Shown here piece by piece: positions 28,666 through 38,137 of a stretch of 64,000 nt of DNA; position 1 is the first letter of the stretch, and each line of letters begins with the position of its first letter. Below the pieces are notes generated by a model. The model was not told the origin of the DNA and made no database searches. It worked only from the letters and a program-made list of their open reading frames with translations. Origin of the DNA: VRUE01 sp963708115. GTDB taxonomy: Bacteria > Actinomycetota > Thermoleophilia > Solirubrobacterales > 70-9. Position numbers and translations under genes: made by a program. The stretch spans positions 248,001 to 312,000 of the forward strand of contig CAVPRX010000002.1 of NCBI GenBank assembly GCA_963708115.1. The letters run 5' to 3'.

Positions 28666-28889
28666 ACCGCAATGATAGTCGCAAAGGCCGAGATTGGAGA
28701 CACACCCATGAAGCCAATTGCCAGGCCTTCGTTGACGCGCTGGGCGACGATCTCGGGTGGTTGTCCTCGGACGAGAGCTTGGCTTGCGTAAAAGCCGCTG
28801 GCGTACGCCATGCCTCCACCCAAGATGGAAAAGCCGGTAACGAGTGCATTCAGCAACTCGCGGGCGTCGCCGGGATCGATTGTGGCCAT
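28656..28889 (-). CDS. Small membrane protein (77 residues)
   Basis: MATIDPGDARELLNALVTGF... has two Gly/Ala-rich hydrophobic stretches (FSILGGGMAYASGFYASQAL and GLAIGFMGVSPISAFATIIA). These glycine-rich paired helices recall subunit c-like or holin-like small proteins, but no motif decides. It overlaps the next small membrane gene by 10 nt; both run antisense to the DUF1697 gene and probably form a two-gene unit. Confidence 0.55.
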   Translation of the reverse strand: MATIDPGDARELLNALVTGFSILGGGMAYASGFYASQALVRGQPPEIVAQRVNEGLAIGFMGVSPISAFATIIAVWS

Positions 28890-28946
28890 TGCGGTGACCG
28901 TAAGACGCGCCGGCGCACAAGTGGCACGCAGAATGAAAATTCTTCG

Positions 28947-29459
28947 CTACGAGTTCGTCGCTATAGACGCCGAGAGCTCGGGTGGGGTGCTGAGGGTCTG
29001 GAAGACGACGCAGTAGCGCTCGGTCAGCTTCAGCAGGGTCGCGAGCTCTTCCTCGCTTGCGGCGGTGTCGAGGTCGAAGTCGAGGCGGATCGTGCGGAAG
29101 CCGACCGGCGCGTCGCGGTCGACGGCCAGGGTGCCGCGGAAGTCGAGCTCGCCCTCGGCACGGACGCTGCCCGACTCGACCGAGATCCCAAGCGAAGTGG
29201 CGACCGCGCGCAGGGTTACGCCGGCGCAGGCGACCAGGGCCTCGAGCAGCATGTCGCCCGAGCAGAGCTGGGTGCCGTCGCCGCCGGAGGCGGGGTGGAG
29301 GCCCGCCTCGGCCAGGGCCCGGCCGGTGTCGACCGAGCAGGAGATGCCGTCGCCGAGGCTGCCGCTTGCCTTCAGCGTGACCACGGCCGCCTCGGGCTCC
29401 TGCTCGTAGCGCTGCTTGAGCGGTGCCTGGGTGGCTTTCAGTCCCTCGCGGTCCATCAC
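28947..29459 (-). CDS. OsmC family peroxiredoxin-like protein
   Basis: A 170-residue OsmC/Ohr-fold protein. The two family cysteines are present (LVACAGVTLRAVATSLGI and ERYCVVFQTL), as expected for thiol-dependent reduction of organic hydroperoxides. It lacks close Ohr-type context (no OhrR regulator beside it), so the substrate is unclear. The first two codons are both ATG. It is divergent from the GAP-family membrane protein gene. Confidence 0.87.
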   Translation of the reverse strand: MMDREGLKATQAPLKQRYEQEPEAAVVTLKASGSLGDGISCSVDTGRALAEAGLHPASGGDGTQLCSGDMLLEALVACAGVTLRAVATSLGISVESGSVRAEGELDFRGTLAVDRDAPVGFRTIRLDFDLDTAASEEELATLLKLTERYCVVFQTLSTPPELSASIATNS

Positions 29460-29498
29460 TTGAGGTTACGGATGTCGGCACAGTAGGTTCATCCCCCC

Positions 29499-30188
29499 GT
29501 GGGCGACGTCTTCCTCCTTGCATTCCTCGCTGCGCTCTACCCGAGCCTGCTTGCCGCTACGACGGTGATGCTGCTACTGCCGCACCCGAAGCGACTGCTG
29601 CTCGGCTACCTGTGCGGCGCGGCGATGACCAGCATCACGCTCGGCCTGATCATCGTCTTCGCGCTGCGCCACGCGGGCCTGACGAAGACGACGCAGGTGA
29701 CGCTCGGCCCCGGCGAGGACATAGTCCTCGGCTGCCTTGCCCTCGTCATCGCTTTCGTTCTTCGCTCTGGGCGCGATCAGAAGCTGGTTGAGCGGCGACG
29801 TGAGCGCAAAGCGGCGAAGGGCGACGACAAGGCGGGCCCGCCGCGCTGGCAGCAGGCCCTCGGCCGCGGCTCTGCCCGGACCACCTTTATCGTTGGCGCC
29901 CTCCTCACCCTGCCGGGGGCCACCTACATCACCGCCCTCTACCGGATCTCCGACGAGAACCTCGCCGATCCGCTCACGGTCCTCGTCATCCTCGCCTTCA
30001 ACGCGATCATGCTGATGCTGCTGGAGATCCCGTTGCTCGCCTACACCTTCGCCCCGGATTGGACCCCGAAGGCGATCGAGCGCTTCAAGCACAGACTGAG
30101 CGAACGGGGGCGATCCTGGGGCATTCGCGTGGCGACGATCCTCGGCATCCTGATGATCGCCCGCGGCATCATCGCGCTGGTCGCATAG
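29499..30188 (+). CDS. GAP family integral membrane protein
   Basis: A 229-residue protein with six predicted helices in two sets of three, separated by a charged loop (RRRERKAAKGDDKAGPPRWQ, about residues 96-120). The pattern (FLAALYPSLLAATTVMLLLPHPKRLLLGYL and LLTLPGATYITAL) matches the GAP/Sap family, which includes mycobacterial proteins needed for glycopeptidolipid and sulfolipid export. A lipid-addressing or small-molecule export role is likely by family; its cargo is unknown. GTG start. Confidence 0.8.
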   Translation: MGDVFLLAFLAALYPSLLAATTVMLLLPHPKRLLLGYLCGAAMTSITLGLIIVFALRHAGLTKTTQVTLGPGEDIVLGCLALVIAFVLRSGRDQKLVERRRERKAAKGDDKAGPPRWQQALGRGSARTTFIVGALLTLPGATYITALYRISDENLADPLTVLVILAFNAIMLMLLEIPLLAYTFAPDWTPKAIERFKHRLSERGRSWGIRVATILGILMIARGIIALVA

Positions 30189-30219
30189 GCCCAGGCCCCG
30201 TTTCGTAACGTAGGCATCG

Positions 30220-32101
<1,882 letters not shown>

Positions 32102-32127
<26 letters not shown>

Positions 32128-33451
32128 CCAGCGTTCCCTTGCCGGGGGCGAGGGTGATGTTGCGGACCTTTACCTTTTCCGGCTTCGGATTGGGGGCGCT
32201 GAGCTCGGCCCGCTCGAGGATCGCGCGCAGCACGATCCGCATCTCGTATTCGGCAAAGGCAGCGCCGATGCAGCGCCGCACGCCGCCGCCGAAGGGAATC
32301 CAGGCGTAGGTGTCGGGCTTGCTCTCGAGGAAACGCTCGGGGCGGAACTCCTCCGGGTTCGGGAAGAGGTCCTCGCGATAGTGCAGCGCGGCGATCGCCG
32401 CCATCACGAAGGTCCCGGCCGGGAGCTCGTAGCCGCCAATCGACTTCGGTGCGGTCAGCTTGCGTGCCACGTCGACGATCACAGGACGCGCTCGCAGGGT
32501 CTCCTTGATCGTCGCGTCGAGGTACTCATCGCCTGCGCTGAGCGAGTCGCGCAGCTTGGCGAGTACCGGGGGGTTACGCAGCAGACGCTCCATCGCCCAG
32601 GCGAGGCCGGTTGCCGTGGTCTCGTGACCGGCGCCGAGGATCGTCACCAGCTCGTCGCGCAGTTCGGCATCGCTCATCGGATTGCCGTCGTCATGGCGGG
32701 CCTCCATCAGCAGCGAGAGGACGTCGTCGCCCCCCTCTCCACCGCCTGCCAGCTCGCCCCGGCGCAAGGCGATCTCCTCGTAGATGAAGGCGTCAAGCGC
32801 CTCGCGGGCCGTGAGGAAGCGTGCCCAGGGGCTCCAGCGGCCGAAGTTGCGGCGGAGCGGCGGCAGCGCGGTGACCATGCTCAGCCGAGCGGCGAAGTTC
32901 TCGATCAGGTGCCCGAAACGGCGCAGCCGCTCCTCGTCGTGGACGCCGAAGACGGCGCGCATGATCACGGCCAGGGTGATCCGCTGGGTATGGGGGCGCA
33001 ACGCGAAAGGCTCGCCCACCGGCCAGCTCTCCATCTCGCGCAGGGTCGCCTCGCGGATCAGCTCGCCGTAGCGCTCGATCCGCTCGCCGTGGAAGGGCGG
33101 AAGCAGCAGCTTGCGCTGACGCATATGGGGGCCCTCGTCGAGGGTCAGGACCGAGTTCGGGCCGAGCGCCGGCTCGAGCACGGTCGCGTTCGCCTCGCCG
33201 GCGTGCGCCTGCTCCGGGGAGGTCGTGAAGAGCTCTTTGACAAGCGCCGGGTCGGCGACGTAGACGAGCCGCCGGAAGAAGGGGAAGGAGATGGTGAAGA
33301 TGTCCCCGTAGCGGCGCTGGAAGCGGATCAGAAAGCCGAGCGGGTCGCGTGCGTAGAGGCCAACCTGAGCAAAGGCGGGGAGCCTGGTGCCGGGTGGGAA
33401 GCGCGCGGGTGCCAGCGCTGCCGGGGGACTGGAGATCGTCGCTTGCTCCAT
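32102..33451 (-). CDS. Cytochrome P450
   Basis: A 449-residue P450. The I-helix oxygen-activation motif is AGHETTA, the K-helix ExxR is KETLRARP, and the heme-binding loop is FGGGVRRCIGAAFAEYEM with the Cys thiolate ligand. The long N-terminal part without a membrane anchor suggests a soluble monooxygenase; redox partners are not adjacent. The ATG at 33451 follows an AAGG ribosome site; a GTG three codons upstream is less likely. Substrate unknown; class by similarity resembles fatty-acid or xenobiotic oxidisers. Confidence 0.93.
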
Positions 33452-33493
33452 CGAGCGCACCTTAGCGAAAACTGGCTGGCTGGCCAGGATGGC

Positions 33494-34438
33494 TCAGAAG
33501 ACGATGGTCCTGGCCCCGTCGAGCAGTACCCGGTCGTCGAGGTGGGCCATGACCGCACGGGCGAGGACGAGGCGCTCGATGTCCCGCCCGATCCGCATCA
33601 GGTCACCGACCTCGTCGCGGTGGCTGACCCGGGTGACGTCCTGGTCGATGATCGGCCCGGCGTCAAGCTCCTCGGTGACGTAGTGGGCGGTGGCGCCGAT
33701 CAGCTTGACGCCGCGCTCGTGGGCGCGGGCGTAGGGATCGGCACCGACGAAAGCCGGCAGGAAGCTGTGGTGGATGTTGATCGCCGGTGCTGCGAGCCGC
33801 CTGAGGAAGTCGGCCGAGAGAATCTGCATGTAGCGGGCGAGGACGAGCAGGTCGATCTCGCCGCCGAGCAGCTCCAGGATCTGCTCCTCCGCTGCGCTCC
33901 TCTCGCCCTCGGCGATCGGCACGTAGTGGAAGGGGAGGCCGAGCGAGGTGACCTGGTCGGCGTGGTCGGGGTGGTTGGACACGACCGCGACGATCTCAGC
34001 GCCGAGCTCGCCGCTGCGCCAGCGCCAGAGCAGGTCCGAGAGGCAGTGGTCTTCGCGCGAGACCATGATCGCCACACGCTTGCGCTCGCTCGACTCGGCG
34101 AAGTGGTGGTCCATCTGCAATGGCCCAGCGAGCTCCTCTTCAAAGCGGAGGTAGAGCCCCTTCCGTTCGCCTTCGGGGGCGGGGTCGAAGGCCATCCGCA
34201 TGAAGAAGCGCCCCTCCTGGCTCGAGTGCTGATCGGCATCGACGATGTTGCGACCGGCGTCGGCGAGGAAGCTGCTGACGGCGGCGATCAGACCGGGCTG
34301 ATCGGGGCAGGCGAGCAGCAGGCGCGAGGTGGGAAGTCGGTCGTCGATGCGGGGATGATCGCGGCTGGGGCCGCAGGATCGCTTTCGCCGATGAATCCGC
34401 AATTTACGATTCGTGCCTGAGCTAGTACCGATGCGCAC
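33494..34438 (-). CDS. purU: Formyltetrahydrofolate deformylase
   Basis: Hydrolyses 10-formyl-THF to formate and THF, balancing one-carbon pools. An N-terminal ACT domain (LLLACPDQPGLIAAVSSFLADAGRNIVDADQHSS) is followed by the formyltransferase fold with the active-site region INIHHSFLPAF and TAHYVTEELDAGPIIDQD. About 280 residues from the ACT domain is the usual length. The start is uncertain: the ATG at 34438 adds an atypical basic leader, and TTG codons lie between. The Crp-like palindrome and the left end of the inserted element lie just upstream, so its promoter may have been disturbed. Confidence 0.93.
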   Translation of the reverse strand: MRIGTSSGTNRKLRIHRRKRSCGPSRDHPRIDDRLPTSRLLLACPDQPGLIAAVSSFLADAGRNIVDADQHSSQEGRFFMRMAFDPAPEGERKGLYLRFEEELAGPLQMDHHFAESSERKRVAIMVSREDHCLSDLLWRWRSGELGAEIVAVVSNHPDHADQVTSLGLPFHYVPIAEGERSAAEEQILELLGGEIDLLVLARYMQILSADFLRRLAAPAINIHHSFLPAFVGADPYARAHERGVKLIGATAHYVTEELDAGPIIDQDVTRVSHRDEVGDLMRIGRDIERLVLARAVMAHLDDRVLLDGARTIVF

Positions 34439-34453
34439 GCACTATGTGAGCTC

Positions 34454-34468
34454 TGTGAGCGCGATCAC
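34454..34468. repeat. 15-bp direct repeat, left copy (Crp-like palindrome)
   Basis: TGTGAGCGCGATCAC is identical to 37453-37467 in direct orientation. With the next base it reads TGTGA-N6-TCACA, the consensus of Crp/GlxR-type regulators. The two copies flank the inserted element and look like its target duplication. Confidence 0.75.
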
Positions 34469-34516
34469 ACATGGGGAACCAAGGTATGTAGCATGCAAAC
34501 GGCATGGCAAGCAGAC

Positions 34517-35278
34517 TTACTCGCCCTCCCAGCTTCCGAGCACCCCGATTACCTGATCGAGGCCTTTTTGCGTGAGGGCATTACTCGGTGGCCAGACAAC
34601 GGCACCCCGGACGGGGAAGACGGGAGCGAGGCAATCGCCAAAGTCCCTATAGAGGGAGCGGAAGGAACTACTTGGCTTGACCTCGGTCCAACGGAGGAGG
34701 AGAAAACCGATATGGCCGACGGCGACGATACCCGCGTAAGCATTTGCTCGGGCTGGGGACTCGTCCTCGGCCCGGCTGACCCGGATGGAGCGCAATTGCA
34801 GGGCCGTGAACTCCCTCTCGGGAGTGGCGAAGGCCCAAATTCGGGTTGACCCTGGAAGCTCACGGCTTTTATAGAAGCCGTGCAGATAGGAGATGGGGAT
34901 TTGGATTTCGCCCTTAACTCCAGCCACCAACATGGCGCGGTAGGCCCAAACTGACATTGCCTCCTGTGCACTCTCTCCGAATCTTCGAGATCGGGTGCTT
35001 TGGAGCGCGGGCAATAGATGCGGCTTGGCCGCGACCTGGATGTCGCTCAGCCAGCCGTTGTTGCAGTCTCGGCAAACCCCTTGGACAACCTGTTGCGCCG
35101 GAAGTGCCGAATAGCTGTGCTGGCTTTCTCCATCCCTGGACGCCTCCCATCGGGCTTGGGTGCCGGGTCCAAGAGAGCTTCGAAGATAGGGCGTCATCCA
35201 ATCCGCGAATACATGCTCACGCGTTCGCTCCCGATTTTGCGCGAGGTCGAACTCGCGCTGGCAGAACAGACAGCCCAT
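34517..35278 (-). CDS. HNH-endonuclease-like protein, cargo of the mobile element
   Basis: A 253-residue protein. The N-terminus has CLFCQREF, then REHVFADWMTPYL, and CRDCNNGWLSDI about 40 residues later; this Cys/His spacing with 'C..CN' is like the zinc-bound HNH/ββα-metal nucleases found in phage and defence contexts. The remainder has no recognised family. It lies 27 bp inside the left inverted-repeat core, and an overlapping opposite-strand frame is judged spurious. Function could be restriction of incoming DNA or a helper of transposition; neither is shown. Confidence 0.65.
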   Translation of the reverse strand: MGCLFCQREFDLAQNRERTREHVFADWMTPYLRSSLGPGTQARWEASRDGESQHSYSALPAQQVVQGVCRDCNNGWLSDIQVAAKPHLLPALQSTRSRRFGESAQEAMSVWAYRAMLVAGVKGEIQIPISYLHGFYKSRELPGSTRIWAFATPEREFTALQLRSIRVSRAEDESPARANAYAGIVAVGHIGFLLLRWTEVKPSSSFRSLYRDFGDCLAPVFPVRGAVVWPPSNALTQKGLDQVIGVLGSWEGE

Positions 35279-35295
35279 GCCTGTACCCTCCCTCT

Positions 35296-35460
35296 GTGGC
35301 CGATTCCAAGCCTGAATCTACGCAGAAAACGCAGCCCAAAGGGATCGATCCCAAGACCGGCAAGCCCTATGAGCCGATTGAGATACCTGTGATTAAGCGC
35401 GGCGAGTTCGAGGGCGCTCTACGCCGCGTTGCCAAGGGCTCAAGGGATTCCGTCGAATAG
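35296..35460 (+). CDS. Small hypothetical protein (54 residues)
   Basis: A GTG-start frame whose product is highly charged and proline-rich (KPESTQKTQPKGIDPKTGKPYEPIEIPVIKRGEFEG), so probably disordered at the N-terminus. It lies 17 nt from the divergent HNH gene and overlaps the 3' end of the convergent XRE gene by 20 nt. No family is known to me; cargo of the element. Confidence 0.5.
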   Translation: MADSKPESTQKTQPKGIDPKTGKPYEPIEIPVIKRGEFEGALRRVAKGSRDSVE

Positions 35461-35652
35461 ACGGCCCGCTGGCACGTCGAAGGCTGTAGCGAGCGTTACG
35501 ACCGTTGCGAATTCCGGCGAGCGAGCGCAGCGCTCCAGCTTCGAGATCGCCGTGTAGTGCAAGCCCGAATGCTCGGATAGCGCCTCTTGGGACCAACCGC
35601 GCTCTGCTCGCAGCGCCTTCATGTTGAGCGCGAATTGCCTCAGGGGGTCCAC
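35440..35652 (-). CDS. XRE-family transcriptional regulator
   Basis: A 70-residue single-domain Cro/C1-type helix-turn-helix protein: LRAERGWSQEALSEHSGLHYTAISKLERCARSPEFATVVTLATAFDV. The recognition helix is near residues 31-41. It lies inside the mobile element and probably controls element genes; the divergent collagen-like gene starts 100 nt away. Confidence 0.85.
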   Translation of the reverse strand: MDPLRQFALNMKALRAERGWSQEALSEHSGLHYTAISKLERCARSPEFATVVTLATAFDVPAGRLFDGIP

Positions 35653-35752
35653 AGCTCTGAAGCCTTGACGGTTTAGCCCCGCTCGCCAAGAGACGCACCG
35701 TCAAGTTTTCGGGTAGCTTCTCGCCGGAACTCAATGCGGGAAGGAGAAGGCC

Positions 35753-36277
35753 ATGAAGCTAAAGATCGCCTTTGGAGGCGCGTTGGCGGTTCTGGCATGT
35801 GCCGGAATCGCTCAAGCTGCCGGTGCTTTCGATCAATCGTCGCCACAGGCACTTCTAGAACAGCGTGAGCGTGTGCTGATGAGCCACATGGAAGGTGCGA
35901 AGACGGCGAGCATCAGCCGCGTCCGACGTGGGCCGCGTGGGCCTCGCGGGGGTCGTGGGCCAACGGGGTCACAAGGCCCTAAGGGAGCGCCGGGTGCCGC
36001 AGGCGCTACTGGTTCTCCGGGTTCCGTTTCAAACGTCTTCACGGTCCAAGGCCCTACGGTGACGCTTGCGCCCTTCCCGGAACCGGGAGCAGTCGGCTCT
36101 TCCTCGGCGAACTGCCCAGCCGGAACTAAGAGGCTGAGCGGCGGCTGGCAAGGAGGGGGCATTTTGGAGACCGTTGGCTACAGCGCTCCAGGGAGCGGGG
36201 ACTGGTCGGTGATCATGACCAACAACAACGAATCCAACTCGATCAGCTTCAATGCAATAGCCCTCTGCGCCAGCTAA
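35753..36277 (+). CDS. Secreted protein with short collagen-like repeat
   Basis: A 174-residue protein. A signal peptide (MKLKIAFGGALAVLACAGIAQA) is followed by a charged region, then about 16 Gly-X-Y triplets (GPRGPRGGRGPTGSQGPKG... to about residue 95), and a ~75-residue beta-rich domain with a Cys pair (ANCPAGTKRLSGGWQ, IALCAS). This layout is frequent in actinobacterial and phage-tail-associated surface proteins; the triple helix would trimerise the C-terminal domain. AAGGAGAAGG is the ribosome site. It is cargo of the mobile element. Confidence 0.75.
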   Translation: MKLKIAFGGALAVLACAGIAQAAGAFDQSSPQALLEQRERVLMSHMEGAKTASISRVRRGPRGPRGGRGPTGSQGPKGAPGAAGATGSPGSVSNVFTVQGPTVTLAPFPEPGAVGSSSANCPAGTKRLSGGWQGGGILETVGYSAPGSGDWSVIMTNNNESNSISFNAIALCAS

Positions 36278-36314
36278 GAGCGTCCGCCACGCGCTATAAA
36301 AAGGAAGGAAGCAT

Positions 36315-36383
36315 TGGAGGCGGAGGGAATTGAACCCTCGGAGTGAGCTTGATTAGGGCCTGACTCCGCGACCTGCCGCCCCC
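36315..36383 (-). tRNA. tRNA-like sequence of unclear identity (69 nt)
   Basis: On the minus strand, 5' GGGGGCG pairs with 3' CGCCTCC plus discriminator A, and a perfect T arm GAGGG-TTCAATT-CCCTC precedes it. The acceptor sequence equals that of ssrA. Between them are only 37 nt that do not form a convincing D arm or a standard anticodon loop. It may be a degenerate tRNA, or a tRNA-like structure carried by the element. An anticodon cannot be assigned. Confidence 0.4.
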
Positions 36384-36399
36384 GGCATGTTTCTTGTGT

Positions 36400-36423
36400 G
36401 GGGAGGGCCTTCGGGCTCTCCCC
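36400..36423. terminator. Hairpin with TTCG loop
   Basis: GGGGAGGGCC-TTCG-GGCTCTCCCC, a 10-bp stem (one G-U) closed by a stable UUCG-type tetraloop. It lies between the collagen-like gene and the convergent transposase gene and could stop either transcript; there is no T-run. Confidence 0.55.
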
Positions 36424-36476
36424 ATGAAACCTCGCCAGTCTAGAAATCGCTGGGGACAGGTAGGCGTAAATCGTGC

Positions 36477-37436
36477 CTAGCGCTGTGCTACAGCCCGCGC
36501 TAGCAACTGCTCGAACATCGCCCCCTGCTCACGCCTAGCGTTGTAGCGCCACGAATACTCATCCAGGTAGGACTGAAGCCATTTGCGCGAGACCTTCTTG
36601 TAAGCACCGCGCATCCCGGTTTTCAGATTGCCGAAGAAGCCCTCGATGGTGTTCGTATGGATTTCGCCATCGACGTAGGAGCCGGCTGAATGATTGATGA
36701 TCTTGTGGTCCTTGTACTCCCGGATCAGCGGCCGGTAGGGACGCCAGTCGTCGGTGATTAGGATCGATTCCGGGTTGACGTTGGCCCGCACAGCGCCACT
36801 CAGCGGCTCGCCTCGCCGCGACTCGATTACACGCGCTCTGACCTTGCCGCCACGCTCGACCATGCCCAGCACGGTCGGCTTCGCTTCGCGCCATTCGTAT
36901 AGCTCTTTCGAGCCCTGTTTCATGCGCTTGCGAGGCTTCCCGCCCCAAGAGGTCTCATCGACCTCGACCACGCGGCCATCCAGCGGGCCGTCGTCCTGGT
37001 CGGACATAAGTTCGTTGCGAATCTTGTTGAACATGCGCCAAGCGGTCTTGTAGGAAACGCCAAGCTCGCGCTCCAGCTGTTTGGCGGAGATTCCGCAACG
37101 AGTGCTGGCCATCAAGAACATGGCGTAGAACCAAAGCTGAAGCGAGGTCGTTGACTTCTCGAAGATCGTGCCCTTCATCGGGTGAATATGCTTCCCGCAG
37201 GAGTCGCAGGTATAGGAGGCGCGCGTTTTCGTGCGGTGGAACTTCCGTTCCTTCTCGCAGATAGGGCACTGCGCGTGGTGGCCGTCAGGCGCGTATTGCT
37301 CGCGCCAGAGGCGATCTAGGCACGCAGCGTCGTCGGGGAACTCCCGCATGAACTCGACAAGCGAGAGGTCTGAGTCAGAGGACGTCGCTCGCTGAGGGTC
37401 GTTTCTGTCGTTTGCAGCCATGCTGGCAGTATACAT
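36477..37436 (-). CDS. IS1595-family transposase
   Basis: A 319-residue ISXO2-like transposase. The N-terminal zinc-ribbon has CPICEKERKFH and YTCDSCGKHIHP. The DDE catalytic residues are suggested by VVEVDETSWGG, ITDDWRPY and NTIEGFFGNLKTGM. The ATG at 37421 (MAANDRND) is an alternative start that keeps the coding region clear of the inverted-repeat end. It appears intact. It reads inward from the right end of the 3-kb element. Confidence 0.9.
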   Translation of the reverse strand: MYTASMAANDRNDPQRATSSDSDLSLVEFMREFPDDAACLDRLWREQYAPDGHHAQCPICEKERKFHRTKTRASYTCDSCGKHIHPMKGTIFEKSTTSLQLWFYAMFLMASTRCGISAKQLERELGVSYKTAWRMFNKIRNELMSDQDDGPLDGRVVEVDETSWGGKPRKRMKQGSKELYEWREAKPTVLGMVERGGKVRARVIESRRGEPLSGAVRANVNPESILITDDWRPYRPLIREYKDHKIINHSAGSYVDGEIHTNTIEGFFGNLKTGMRGAYKKVSRKWLQSYLDEYSWRYNARREQGAMFEQLLARAVAQR

Positions 37437-37452
37437 ACCTTGAAGGCATAAG

Positions 37453-37467
37453 TGTGAGCGCGATCAC
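37453..37467. repeat. 15-bp direct repeat, right copy (Crp-like palindrome)
   Basis: Second copy of TGTGAGCGCGATCAC, followed by C, so TGTGA-N6-TCACC. It lies 35 nt upstream of the Rpf-like gene start, a sensible place for a Crp/GlxR-type operator. Confidence 0.7.
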
Positions 37468-37502
37468 CCTGCGGCGCGCGGAACCTCGCCACGGTTCCGC
37501 GC

Positions 37503-38006
37503 TTGCTCACAAAACGCACATATTCCAAGCACACATATCTCATCCCCCTCCTGTTGATCGCACTCGCCCTTCCGGCGGCGGCCCAGGCAGCTCCCGACGG
37601 CGGCGGATCCGAGCGGATCGGCCTCGCCGACGCGCAGCCGGCCACGCTGTCCGTCTTGACCGAGCCGGTGCGGAGCTTCCATCAAGCGATTCGTGCCAGC
37701 GTCCATCGCATCCGTGCAGCCCGCCGGGCCCGGCTACGTCGCGAACACCGTGAAGCTTTCGCAACCCTTCCGGGCGGCGTCTCCCAAGCGACGCTCGACG
37801 CAATCGGCGCCTGCGAGTCCGGTGGCGATCCAACCGCCGTCTCCTCCGACGGCAGCTACCGGGGCAAGTACCAGTTCGACTACGGAACCTGGGCCTCGGT
37901 AGGCGGCTCCGGCGATCCGGCCGCGGCTCCCGAGAAAGAGCAGGATTACCGCGCCGCTCTGCTGTATTCGCAGTCAGGCTCCAGTCCCTGGCCCGTCTGC
38001 GGCTGA
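37503..38006 (+). CDS. Resuscitation-promoting-factor-like transglycosylase
   Basis: A 167-residue secreted protein. A signal peptide (residues ~10-29, LIPLLLIALALPAAAQAAP) is followed by a basic linker (RIRAARRARLRREHR) and a C-terminal Rpf fold: LDAIGACESGGDPTAVSSDG, GKYQFDYGTWASVGG and the closing SPWPVCG with the two Cys that form a disulfide. The catalytic Glu is in ACESGG. Rpf proteins cleave peptidoglycan and wake dormant cells. A Crp-like site lies 35 nt upstream; mycobacterial rpfA is also controlled by Crp. Start TTG. Confidence 0.87.
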   Translation: MLTKRTYSKHTYLIPLLLIALALPAAAQAAPDGGGSERIGLADAQPATLSVLTEPVRSFHQAIRASVHRIRAARRARLRREHREAFATLPGGVSQATLDAIGACESGGDPTAVSSDGSYRGKYQFDYGTWASVGGSGDPAAAPEKEQDYRAALLYSQSGSSPWPVCG

Positions 38007-38018
38007 CGCTTTTTGAGT

Positions 38019-38123
38019 GAGGACGGTCGGGCGTCCCCTGCCGGAACCCGCCGACGGTCGCCCGTTGAGTTTTGGGACGCCGCCGGGCTCACAAGTTCCT
38101 ACAGGGGACGCCCGACCGTCCTC
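38019..38123 (+). repeat. Hairpin repeat family element, copy 3
   Basis: A perfect 22-bp inverted repeat (38019-38040 against 38102-38123) enclosing CCGGAACCCGCC ... GGGCTCACAAGTTCC. The inner sequences match copies 1 and 2, while the stem sequence differs and is matched by compensating changes in the other arm. It lies between the Rpf-like gene and the HD-domain gene and could act as a terminator for the former. Confidence 0.8.
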
Positions 38124-38137
38124 CTACGATTCTCTGC

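Larger units (their letters stand above)
34469..37452. mobile_element. Putative IS1595-type composite element with cargo genes (~3.0 kb)
   Basis: Bounded by a perfect 15-bp direct repeat (34454-34468, 37453-37467). Inside each end, an inverted copy of CAAGGTATGTA lies 11 nt (34480-34490) and 10 nt (37432-37442) from the repeat, with weaker similarity outside it. The transposase gene reads inward from the right end. Cargo: an HNH-like endonuclease, a 54-residue protein, an XRE-type regulator, a collagen-like secreted protein and a tRNA-like sequence. Without the insert, purU and the Rpf-like gene would be divergent neighbours around a single Crp-like site. The 15-bp duplication is longer than the 8 bp usual for IS1595, so the boundaries or mechanism are not certain. 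Confidence 0.65.

Noticed and set aside
28460..28849. 129-codon minus-strand frame over the two small membrane genes
   Set aside because: The overlapping 64- and 77-residue frames have clear membrane helices, whereas this one is Ser/Arg-rich and featureless.
34493..34849. Opposite-strand frame of 118 codons over the HNH-like gene
   Set aside because: The minus-strand product has zinc-binding Cys/His motifs, while the plus-strand one has no features and lies fully inside it.
34454..37468. Two independent Crp promoters with a shared TACATACCTTG-N10 upstream box
   Set aside because: The boxes lie inside the repeat boundaries in inverted orientation beside a transposase gene, so terminal inverted repeats plus a target duplication explain them better. 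The palindrome may still be a Crp-like site.
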